NCBI GenBank assembly: GCA_030849805.1 | Contig: JASANZ010002248.1 | Coordinates: forward strand, 1-64,000 | Direction of reading: 5' to 3' | Length of the DNA: 64,000 nucleotides | Source of the DNA: Sergeia podlipaevii | Taxonomy: Eukaryota > Euglenozoa > Kinetoplastea > Trypanosomatida > Trypanosomatidae | Shown here: positions 56,450-64,000 of the stretch, piece by piece | How the letters are laid out: each line of letters opens with the position of its first letter | Numbering within the stretch: position 1 is the stretch's first letter | Notes under the pieces: generated by a model | Database searches by the model: none | The model's input: the letters and a program-made list of their open reading frames with translations, nothing else | Told to the model about the DNA's origin: nothing | Translations under genes and position numbers: made by a program

Positions 56450-57622
56450 CTAGTCGCCATCGGAGTCGTCCCATTCGCTCTTCTGGGTTGGTGCCGCAAT
56501 GGCCACACGTTTGTCGTAAACGTAGCTTGCATCGCCAGGCTTAATCGCGTTCTCCTTAAACCTCTCATTCATCACCTCTTTGAACTCTTTCAATGTGATG
56601 TCATCGGCGTCGTTAAGATCAACATTCTCAAGTGCCTTCTCAGGGTCGCGATACAAAAGTCCTAGATCAGCCTTTTGGGGAGCCCCGCTGCCTTTCTGGC
56701 CGGTGACAGCCTTGCTTTTTGTGCTTGGTGATGGTGGCGGGGAATAGGCATTCCCATGTGTCTGCTGCTGCTGCTGTTCTTCTTGCAATACTTTGCTTTT
56801 TTCTTTAGCTTCCTCCTTCTTGCCAACGCGCTCTCCAGGTGCTGCTACTGATTTTTCGTCTGCCGCTACGCTCATCAGTCTCTGCAGCTTCATAAGCAGT
56901 TTCTGAAGCTCCGTCTCCGGCAGCAGCGCATCGTGAGAAGCGGAGAGCCTGCGAGCTAGCGGACCCGTGGGGCCACTCGCATGCAAAAGCCCCCTGAGAT
57001 AAATACAACGACGGCGCACGACACCGACTGGCCGCTCGTACTCAATTGCCAGCTCCGGGGGGTCCACGCGCAGCCCTACACGCCGCGCTTGCGCTACAAG
57101 ACTAGGTTTCGTCATCTTCGCAGTTTCCACCCACCAGCGACTAGGAACCATCGCGGTGATGAGCAGTCCATCGACGATGCCGGAGGTCAGTGCGTCCACG
57201 CCAATCTCATGCGCGTGGCTCTCTAAAATGGCATCGCTCTGCGCAGCGACAAACTCGACAATTTTTTCGTTGGCAATGGTGAAGGAAACCATTGCGGCGC
57301 ACGTTTGAACAGCGTCGGCATACTCGCTGACGCTGCATCCTCCAGGGTAGAGGCTCTTCACAATGTCCACTGTTTCGGCAATATCAGAGGCGTGTTGACT
57401 GGAGAGATCAGCACGAAGCTGCGCATACCGGTCGCGCATGATTGTAAACCACGAGGTAGCTAAAAGTCGAGAGGCGGTGGTAGCGGTCACTAGGTCTTCC
57501 TGTGTACATACAGTGCCGGTGCGAAGGGTGAGCTCGCGGAAGGCTTCCTTCGGACTGGAAGCTGTTTGGTACAAGTGGTGCGCAAGTGTCCACAGCTCAG
57601 TGCCAAGATCCTCTGCAGTCAT
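56450..57622 (-). CDS. Protein with CEP19-like C-terminal tail, 390 residues
   Basis: The last 65 or so residues resemble the CEP19 C-terminus. A 'DPEKALENVDLNDAD' stretch leads into a helix, 'TLKEFKEVMNERFKENAIKP', then 'DASYVYDKRVAI' and an acidic end, 'SEWDDSDGD'. In CEP19 the same order is DPEEDLNKL, helix with MDELFEKN, FVYDIEVEF, and WDTESADEF. That region of CEP19 binds the GTPase RABL2. The rest of the protein (1-320) is mostly helical ('TELWTLAHHLYQTASS', 'DAVQTCAAMVSFTIANEKIV') with a low-complexity Gln/Lys linker at 265-320. It is not part of known CEP19, which is only about 163 residues. CEP19 is recruited by FOP, and an FOP-like gene lies at 39066-39878. Confidence 0.55.
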   Translation of the reverse strand: MTAEDLGTELWTLAHHLYQTASSPKEAFRELTLRTGTVCTQEDLVTATTASRLLATSWFTIMRDRYAQLRADLSSQHASDIAETVDIVKSLYPGGCSVSEYADAVQTCAAMVSFTIANEKIVEFVAAQSDAILESHAHEIGVDALTSGIVDGLLITAMVPSRWWVETAKMTKPSLVAQARRVGLRVDPPELAIEYERPVGVVRRRCIYLRGLLHASGPTGPLARRLSASHDALLPETELQKLLMKLQRLMSVAADEKSVAAPGERVGKKEEAKEKSKVLQEEQQQQQTHGNAYSPPPSPSTKSKAVTGQKGSGAPQKADLGLLYRDPEKALENVDLNDADDITLKEFKEVMNERFKENAIKPGDASYVYDKRVAIAAPTQKSEWDDSDGD

Positions 57623-58152
57623 CTGCTGCTTTCTATTTCTATTGATTTTTTTTTCCGCTGAAGATCAAAAGACTGCCTTGCAAATCGGTATGTAATATAT
57701 CTAAACTTTATGTGTATCTGATGTAACTACGCAACTATATGAATTTTAAAGCACGATATGCAAAGGTGATGCAGTGGCTAGAACAAAAAAAGTCAAGAAA
57801 CAAAAGAGACATTTAAAAAAAGACCGCAGAAGGAGCGTTTCTGTAGCAAAGAATCACCTCAAGATTCACGTAGATGCAAACCATCAATATCTTTCCAGAA
57901 AGGAAAAAAAAAACTCATAAAAAAAGAAACCGGCAATGTAAGAATACATATCATATCGGAGAGAAAAAAAAAATGGTACTTATGTGCAGTCGTGAAGGTG
58001 TGAATGTTTGCCGTTACACACATATGCTAACTTTATACCTCATGCAATCCTCTTTAGAACGCCAGCCATCAACAAACACCCATAACATATTTCCATATAT
58101 ATATATATTTTTTTTTAAAAAAAAAAAAACACATATGAAGTAACGGTCACTG
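57623..58152. other. Intergenic region
   Basis: T tract at 57644-57652 (plus strand), A tracts near 57903-57912 and 58118-58130, an AT run at 58096-58109. A plus-strand frame (57874-58143) is Lys-rich homopolymer translation. No gene. Confidence 0.65.
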
Positions 58153-59193
58153 TTATCTCTGCTTCCTCAGGCGCTTTCGACCGCGGCGTTCATACATGTT
58201 ATGCCCAGCGCCGCGTAGCACTGGTGGGTCTAGCCACTGCTTCATACGGTTGCACACGAATCTGCGCTCGCGAATACCCTGGTCCTTCGTGGCCGCACGG
58301 CGCTCGGCGTCAATTCTCGCAAGATCCAGCGCCTTACTGGCAACCAGCCGCAATGCTTTGGGTCGGAGTTGCGTGGGTAGATTCGAAACAAGATCTGAGC
58401 TGCTCAAGAAGCCGGTCGTCTTGATCGCTACACCGCTTTCATTTGCGCGTGCACTACCGAGTGCAGCAAGCTCAGTCGGGTCCATCGTGGCCAGCTTCTG
58501 CGCACTACCAGCAATGGCGAAGAGCTGTGAGGTAATGCCCGTGCCCAGAAATGCGCTGAGATTGGGACAGATAAGCGGCATCGATACCTGAATGTACTCT
58601 AAGAAGGTCTGCTTCGCCATCTCAAGATTCTCCATCTCCTGACACGCCTCAAGAACGCGCTTCAGCTCCTCCTTGGCTAGCTCCCGCCCTGCCGTAGTAG
58701 AGGCGCAGGCGATCATGACAACAAGCATCTGAGAAGGTACAATCTCGTCGAGTTCGTCAATAATGCCAGTGAAGTCCATGTTGTTCTGAATGAGTTTTAC
58801 AACACGACTGTAAAGCACGTTGTCGGAAAAGAACATGGCAAGCTCCGGAAAGCGGGCACCGTAGTGCGCGCGCAGAAACACCATCACTCGGCTTTTTTCC
58901 ACTTCCATGAGCAGCACAAGCGCGCTGCAGTCAGACACGTATTGATACTCAGGGTCATCCTGGGGGATAGCGTTCTTCCCGCCTTCAGGCTGTTCGTAGT
59001 CACTAAGTCTCTTGAACATATTGCTGAGATAAGAAGAACGCAATAAGGATGTGATCTCGGTAACACTAGTATACCGTAGTGCGTCATCGTCACTGAGCAG
59101 TGGCACCTCTTCTGCGAGTTCGTGAGCTAAGTTCACCTCTATGACAGGGGCCTTTTCACGTTCTTTACCATGTGCATCCCAGCCTTCGTCCAT
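58153..59193 (-). CDS. PRP31: PRP31, U4/U6 snRNP protein
   Basis: The 346-residue splicing factor has the NOSIC/Nop fold of PRP31, which joins 15.5K-bound U4 snRNA to U5 in the tri-snRNP. Seen in order: 'MEVEKSRVMVFLRAHYGARF' then 'PELAMFF'; 'MLVVMIACASTTAGRELAKE', the Nop-domain entry; 'PLICPNLSAFLGTGITSQLF'; 'AIAGSAQKLATM'; and 'LVSNLPTQLRPKALRLVASK' then 'ALDLARIDA'. The end 'RRGRKRLRKQR' is a nuclear localisation-type tail. It is shorter than human PRP31 (499), mainly at the C-terminus, as in trypanosomes. The start is the first ATG, MDEGWDAHG. Confidence 0.93.
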   Translation of the reverse strand: MDEGWDAHGKEREKAPVIEVNLAHELAEEVPLLSDDDALRYTSVTEITSLLRSSYLSNMFKRLSDYEQPEGGKNAIPQDDPEYQYVSDCSALVLLMEVEKSRVMVFLRAHYGARFPELAMFFSDNVLYSRVVKLIQNNMDFTGIIDELDEIVPSQMLVVMIACASTTAGRELAKEELKRVLEACQEMENLEMAKQTFLEYIQVSMPLICPNLSAFLGTGITSQLFAIAGSAQKLATMDPTELAALGSARANESGVAIKTTGFLSSSDLVSNLPTQLRPKALRLVASKALDLARIDAERRAATKDQGIRERRFVCNRMKQWLDPPVLRGAGHNMYERRGRKRLRKQR

Positions 59194-60051
59194 GGCTGCT
59201 TCTAAATGATGATGATAATAATAATAATATCAAGTAAAGCAATAATTCACACAAACAATAATAATAAAAAGAAGAGAAAAAAATCGTTTGTTTGTTTGCT
59301 TTTCAGTTTAGTTGATACTTAAAGCTGAATCAACCAGCAAACACCAATTGCTATTTCAATACTACTACTACTACTACAACCACTATAACATACAGTATTT
59401 ATATAGTGCATACGCAAAAGAGTATATGCAAACAGATCAAGTTAAAAGGAAAAGAAAAGGGAGATAATAGTAATTTGCACACACACAAAAAAAAAAAAAT
59501 GGGGCGAGAGATAACTGCAGCAGTGCCAAAGCTGGAAACCCAATTATATATATATATATATATGCCCATGATAACACAACAGATCATATAGCACGGCGGA
59601 AAGCAAATGTACAGGAGACTTTCCCTTCTGCTCGTGTTCATTTCATTTTTCTTTCCTTCTTTCTCTCTCTCTTCCTCCCCAAGAAAGAAGAAGGTAAGAA
59701 GAGAATAAACATGTATATACAAGACCATCCACACACCACCTATAAATAAATAAATATATATATGCGGAAAAGAATGATTGCACACTTCTACCCTTGTTCA
59801 CGCCACATTGTTTACATAACAAAAAAAAAAGAAAAGGAAGAAAAGAGAGAGGCAACAAAAAAAAGCACCAAAAACACTTGGACGTACCACAAACACAACG
59901 CCACTCATACATATCTAAGCGCAATACCCAAGAATGTGCACTCGGCACTTCATCATCATCATCATGCCGTATGTGCAAACTATCCACCACTTCTTTTTTT
60001 TTTCTCTCCGCTCTATTCACTATGTATGACCTATATATAAGACACACACTT
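59194..60051. other. Intergenic region between ankyrin and PRP31 genes
   Basis: AAT runs at 59212-59230 and ACT runs at 59360-59377, a CA/A tract at 59477-59499, an AT microsatellite at 59545-59563, A tracts at 59820-59832. Frames at 59399-60204 on both strands are low-complexity. No gene is supported. Confidence 0.6.
59545..59563. repeat. (AT)n microsatellite
   Basis: About nine AT units. Confidence 0.85.
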
Positions 60052-61668
60052 CTAAAGCGCGATAAAACTCTTGGCCGCAATCTCCGCTTGCAGCTTACGC
60101 ATATTGGCCTTCTCCCGCAACGCGGTTTGTTTTGCTGCCTTGCTACCTTTTCCCCCACGCCTCATCGTATTCATGGCGTCTTCAAAGTCCATCCGCGCCT
60201 CTAGCTCTTGCAGCAGCAACATCATCTCCGCCCTTCGCGCTGGCTCCGCCACGCTGTCCTCTGGTACGCACTTCGACAGACGCGGCTCGCACTGTCTAAC
60301 ATCCAAGCCGCATGCCATCAGCACACGCAGAGCAGCGGTCTGTGCGGTATTGAGAATCCACTGTAGCACAGTACAGGATGAGTTCTCGGTACCTGCTGTA
60401 GTGAAGGCGTCAATGTGATCGTCTAGGGGCATGCTAGAGGCATCGGAGAGGCCATCCACAATGGTATCAGCGTACGCGAGGCCACGAACAACAATGGAGT
60501 GGAAATAGATCACCTGCTCTGGCATCATAGCGCCTTGCAGCGGCAAAAGATGCAGCAGCGCGCGCGGCAGCACCTCTCGAAGGGTGAGCAGCTCCGACTC
60601 CACCCAGTCAATGATCAATCGCCTGCATGGAGCAGTGCGGCAGTCTAGAACATCGAATATTTGAGCAAAAACGAGCTTATCAAGGCGGAGGGCCGCCTGC
60701 ACAATAAGCTCCGTGTCGTTGACAACCGGTACGACGACGCTGTTTCCATTGGTCTGACTATGATGGCTGGCACTACCCGCAGCGTGAGTTGAGGACCCAA
60801 CACTCCGTCGCGATGCGTTATGGGTGTTGAGAGGCTGTGCAGCAGAGAAATAGGGTTCAAGAATGGCTGCGACGGCGTCGTGTTGATGCCAGTGCGCAAG
60901 GAAAAGGGGTGTCCGGCCACAGAAGAACCAATCCGCGTGCTTCGAGCTCACTAACTTTGCTGCTGCCGCTGCTCGTGCCGCGGCCGCAGCGGCGGCAGTA
61001 GTGGTGGTGGTGGAGCGTGGCGTCTCTGCCGCAGAAGCAACATCTTCGTAGATATCATTTCCCTGGCCAGTCATCTGCAGGTTCATCACCCTAGACGAAA
61101 TGCTAGGCGGTTCGGTGGTGTAGCCACTGCGTGAGTCCAGACTTAGATCATTGCCTGACGGACTGGGAACTATCCTCAAAGAAGCCATCGGCACACAAGG
61201 CGGTAGAATCTGTCGAGTAAGCACCAGTGGACTCGCGCCGTTATGAATCAGCATTTGAACGCACTCTAGATGACCGTTGCGTGCTGCCAGGTGCAAAGGA
61301 GCCATGCCAGCGGCGTTGAACGCATGAAGTGAGCAATCGCACTCCCTCACAAGAATAGTGGCTACCTGAGTGTAGCCGTATGCACAGGCAATGTGAAGCG
61401 GGGTGTTTCCCTCAGCGTCACGTGCGGTGGCAATATTTTCCTTGTCTATGTCCAGCTCCTCCGTGTACGACACGTATGGATTCGCGGTGTCGGGACGTAC
61501 TTGCATCTTCTCCAGAATAAGGTGGATACCTGGGCTCACATCAAACGGGTTGACGCCGCGCACGACAGTAAGCAGACTTGCTACGTCATTGGCGGCAACT
61601 ACGTCGAATATGTTGCGGGCTGGCACCTCATATGGCTTTGGCTGCTTGAGTGTATTGCCAAGACGCAT
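60052..61668 (-). CDS. Ankyrin-repeat protein, 538 residues
   Basis: Ankyrin repeats are clear: 'DAEGNTPLHIACAYGYTQVA' (about 82-101), 'NAAGMAPLHLAARNGHLECV' (about 118-137), and a weaker, later repeat, 'GRTPLFLAHWHQHDAVAAIL' (about 248-268), separated by a Ser/Thr/Ala-rich insert. A helical C-terminal part follows ('VLPRALLHLLPLQGAMMPEQ', 'MLLLQELEARMDFEDAMNTM'). The N-terminus, 'MRLGNTLKQPKPYEVPAR', is basic, followed by 'NIFDVVAANDVASLLTVV', a cryptic first repeat. It should be a protein-interaction scaffold; partners and location are unknown. The start is the first ATG. Confidence 0.85.
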   Translation of the reverse strand: MRLGNTLKQPKPYEVPARNIFDVVAANDVASLLTVVRGVNPFDVSPGIHLILEKMQVRPDTANPYVSYTEELDIDKENIATARDAEGNTPLHIACAYGYTQVATILVRECDCSLHAFNAAGMAPLHLAARNGHLECVQMLIHNGASPLVLTRQILPPCVPMASLRIVPSPSGNDLSLDSRSGYTTEPPSISSRVMNLQMTGQGNDIYEDVASAAETPRSTTTTTAAAAAAARAAAAAKLVSSKHADWFFCGRTPLFLAHWHQHDAVAAILEPYFSAAQPLNTHNASRRSVGSSTHAAGSASHHSQTNGNSVVVPVVNDTELIVQAALRLDKLVFAQIFDVLDCRTAPCRRLIIDWVESELLTLREVLPRALLHLLPLQGAMMPEQVIYFHSIVVRGLAYADTIVDGLSDASSMPLDDHIDAFTTAGTENSSCTVLQWILNTAQTAALRVLMACGLDVRQCEPRLSKCVPEDSVAEPARRAEMMLLLQELEARMDFEDAMNTMRRGGKGSKAAKQTALREKANMRKLQAEIAAKSFIAL

Positions 61669-62160
61669 TTGCTACTAGAGGAAGAGTATGTACGCAGCTG
61701 CCCCGGTAAATTTATATATATATATATTTGAAGGGTTGCCCTGAGGTATTGAATCAACCTTTAAACAACAAAACTGAGATAAAAAGAGAAGAGAGAGGGA
61801 AGCAAAAAAGTAAAGAGTTGGGTGAAACCCAAAGAACGTAATGTGCAATGTTGAAAAAAAAAAAAATGATATCCAAAATGACATTCTTAGGGTGAACCGC
61901 ATTTTTTCTTTTTTTGCGTGTTGTTTTAGGGAGATGCATGCAATAAGAGAAAAAAAAAAAAGGATTTGTGACAATAGCAGAAAGGCACTGTAGAGAGAAA
62001 AAAAGAAGACAAAAAAAAAGATCTGAAAGCATTCTTTTTATCATTTCCCTCTTCTCTCTGCTCTGTTCACCATTCTGAAGATTAAAGCTCGCACTGCCGA
62101 CAAGTAGATGCGCCACTCCTCCGTAAGCTCGCCCTTCGCAAGCACACTTGTCTCCTTTCC
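61669..62160. other. Intergenic region
   Basis: An AT run at 61712-61728, A tracts at 61854-61865 and 61951-61961. Minus-strand frames here are Phe/Ser/Leu-rich homopolymer translations. No gene. Confidence 0.65.
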
Positions 62161-63441
62161 TTAGCTACTGGCGTCATCGTCGTCCTCATCATATTCGCTA
62201 CGCCATCCGCTGCTGGGTGCCCGCTCGTGGTAGCCATCCTCGTAGTACATACCGTATCCACCACCTCCGCCAGAATACGGTGCATGCTGGCAGTCTTCGT
62301 CACTGTCGCCGTCGTAGCTCCCGCGCTCCACATCATACTTATTGTCTACATCGTCAACGTCCTCTGGGTAGTCATTGCCGGAGAAATCTTCAGCGTTGCT
62401 GTCGTACTCATCGCCGTTTCTATGATCTGGATAACAGTAGAGATCCGCCTGTACCTCCCGCGTACTCTCCTCAGGCACAAAATAGGTGACAGCAGAGTTG
62501 ACACCATCGCCGTACCCGCGCAGCATGTCCAGCAAAGTCTCGTCTGCTTCTTCCATCTCCCCCCATGCGGCGACTGTAGCGGCAGCAATCGTTGATATCG
62601 TCGCAGACGCAGATGTGGGGCCGCCCTCTAGGCGCGGTGGCTTCAGGCAATACAGTGGGAGCGCAACGTCGCATTCGTCACCAAGGTGAACACGCTGTCT
62701 TTTCCCTAGCGTGCGTATCGCCGCGAGAGCGTCTGCGCTTCTGCTTCTTTTATCTCCCCATGACTCACCGCCGTCTGAGATGATCAAGTCGTCAAAATTG
62801 AATTCGTCTTCCATCGCGCTCTCCCTCTCCGTTTCCCTATCCGCCTCAGTTTCCTCAGCACTATCACTGGCTGCTGCTGCAGCAGCATCACATGTTCTCT
62901 TGGTATCCAAGATGAACAAATCGTGCTCGTCATCCTCTTCTGTGCCATTAAGACTAGAGGGAAGATGGTTGACCGCATTCTCGCTGTCGGTCGCATAATG
63001 ACAATCGATCATGACAACTGGACCTGTCTTTCGCAATCGGCGCACCGTGAGATACCTTTGCTGCTCCACGGGTGTCTTACCGGCTGTCTCCTGTGGACTA
63101 CCACACGCCATCGCCTTTGTGGAAGTTGGCGCTGAACTAGAAGAACCCTCGCCGCCAGCTGTGCTACAAGACAGCCTTACTAAACGCCTAAATACCAATG
63201 ATGTTGCGCTGGAGCTCTGTGCGGAGGTGAAGTGAATTGAAAATGGGGCAGCACCCATCTCATCGTAAGACCACCGCAAGCGCACGTACGAAAGACTACC
63301 ACTACCACTACATTCTCCTTCAGTAGAATTATCGTCATCACTAGTAGTTCTCGAGCGCTTTCGGGGCACGCGAAGGTACAAGGTTGGCTCTGCAGCAACA
63401 GCAGCAGCAGTGCCATTCGCCTCACCAGAGACGCTCATCAC
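62161..63441 (-). CDS. Acidic protein of unknown function, 426 residues
   Basis: Not recognised. The N-terminal half shows beta-rich segments: 'AAEPTLYLRVPRKRSR', 'SLSYVRLRWSYDEMGA', 'RYLTVRRLRKTGPVVMIDCH'. The middle is Glu/Ala/Ser-rich ('SAEETEADRETERESAMEDE') with 'FNFDDLIISDGGESWGDKRS'. The C-terminal third is very acidic and Tyr/Gly/Asp-rich ('DEYDSNAEDFSGNDYPEDVD'), ending in an Asp run. The acidic tail plus short basic entry (VPRKRSR) recalls Iwr1-like or other nuclear RNA-polymerase import factors. The Iwr1 motif was not confirmed. Start at the first ATG, MMSVSGEANG. Confidence 0.7.
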   Translation of the reverse strand: MMSVSGEANGTAAAVAAEPTLYLRVPRKRSRTTSDDDNSTEGECSGSGSLSYVRLRWSYDEMGAAPFSIHFTSAQSSSATSLVFRRLVRLSCSTAGGEGSSSSAPTSTKAMACGSPQETAGKTPVEQQRYLTVRRLRKTGPVVMIDCHYATDSENAVNHLPSSLNGTEEDDEHDLFILDTKRTCDAAAAAASDSAEETEADRETERESAMEDEFNFDDLIISDGGESWGDKRSRSADALAAIRTLGKRQRVHLGDECDVALPLYCLKPPRLEGGPTSASATISTIAAATVAAWGEMEEADETLLDMLRGYGDGVNSAVTYFVPEESTREVQADLYCYPDHRNGDEYDSNAEDFSGNDYPEDVDDVDNKYDVERGSYDGDSDEDCQHAPYSGGGGGYGMYYEDGYHERAPSSGWRSEYDEDDDDASS

Positions 63442-64000
63442 TGCTATATATGTATAACCACTACTAAACAGCTGTGTGTCTTTGACTGGCTAACAACGCT
63501 ACTTTCCTTCCCTTTCTCTCTTTCTTAGATTGCCTGTTACCAACGTAACAAAAAAAAAAGTCAAATGTTGCTAATAGTAAGCTCAACAACGGGAACAAAG
63601 TAAAGAAAAAAAAAAAGATTAGTTGATGTGCATTTCCCCCCCTTCTCTCCCTCTCTCGCACAAATAAAAATTCATTTTTCATCTCTAAGAAAGCAATCCT
63701 AATATATATATATCAAGAAAGTGCTAAACAATACTGGTCTATCCCATTAAATTCCCCTGTCTTTGTTGCTGGTAGCATCTTCGCACATACTCAAAAGTAC
63801 TCTGACCTATTATCATTATCCCATTCTATTTTTGCTCTCTTCCCAGTACGTATATATATGTATATGCGGACACAATCAACAGATAAATCCCGAACGCACT
63901 AGTTTATGTTAGCTAGAAAATATGGGGTGATTGAAAGCAAAGAAGAAAAATAACAACTGAAGCAGCCCCAAGAAAAAAAGAAAAAAATAGTATCATCATT
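63442..64000. other. Intergenic region at the right end of the window
   Basis: A tracts at 63551-63560 and 63606-63617, CT-rich run at 63633-63657, and AT runs at 63700-63712 and 63850-63866. No gene is seen; the next minus-strand gene should start to the right of the window. Confidence 0.6.

Overview
The window looks like nuclear DNA of a trypanosomatid flagellate (Kinetoplastea, probably Leishmania-like). Intronless genes sit head to tail in two long same-strand blocks. They are separated by AT-rich intergenic DNA full of polypyrimidine tracts, AT and ATT microsatellites and A/T homopolymers, as expected for polycistronic transcription with spliced-leader trans-splicing. The gene content agrees: an APRT very close to leishmanial APRT, an FYVE protein, flagellar genes, trypanosomatid-sized PRP31 and LSm7, and a mitochondrial glycine-cleavage P protein. 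TGA, TAA and TAG all act as stops. The exact genus cannot be fixed from sequence alone.

Plus-strand block (1-26068): MCM-binding protein; two tandem APRT paralogues; a rhomboid-fold protein that has lost its catalytic residues; a frame-broken gene remnant; a small basic protein; a divergent actin-like protein; an unknown 429-residue protein; an FYVE protein; a low-complexity protein; a CDK20/CCRK-like kinase; glycine dehydrogenase (GCVP); and methylmalonyl-CoA epimerase. The last two are written mostly in C-ending codons, unlike most neighbours, which suggests high expression.

Convergent strand-switch region (26069-27120): the two polycistronic units meet here. It holds a roughly 130-bp GC-rich island with an imperfect inverted repeat, a candidate transcription-termination zone.

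Minus-strand block (27121-63441, read right to left towards the switch): an acidic unknown, an ankyrin protein, PRP31, a protein ending in a CEP19-like tail, a coiled-coil protein, a candidate microtubule inner protein, a ZIP transporter, a 1291-residue orphan, a small unknown, CEP104, an AAMP/Sqt1-type WD40 protein, an FOP-like LisH protein, an mL44-like protein, a PrimPol, a nicastrin-like protein, a small unknown, a protein with three LysM modules, and LSm7.

Several products could act together. FOP-like, CEP19-like, CEP104 and CDK20-like proteins are basal-body or ciliary-tip regulators in other eukaryotes. Within the window they may form a flagellum-assembly set, although co-location in a trypanosomatid unit does not by itself mean co-regulation. 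The points most worth checking are the nicastrin-like gene, the FOP/CEP19 pair, the inactive rhomboid, the GC island in the strand switch, and the decayed gene at 9295-10080. No RNA genes, transposons or CRISPR arrays were recognised by eye.
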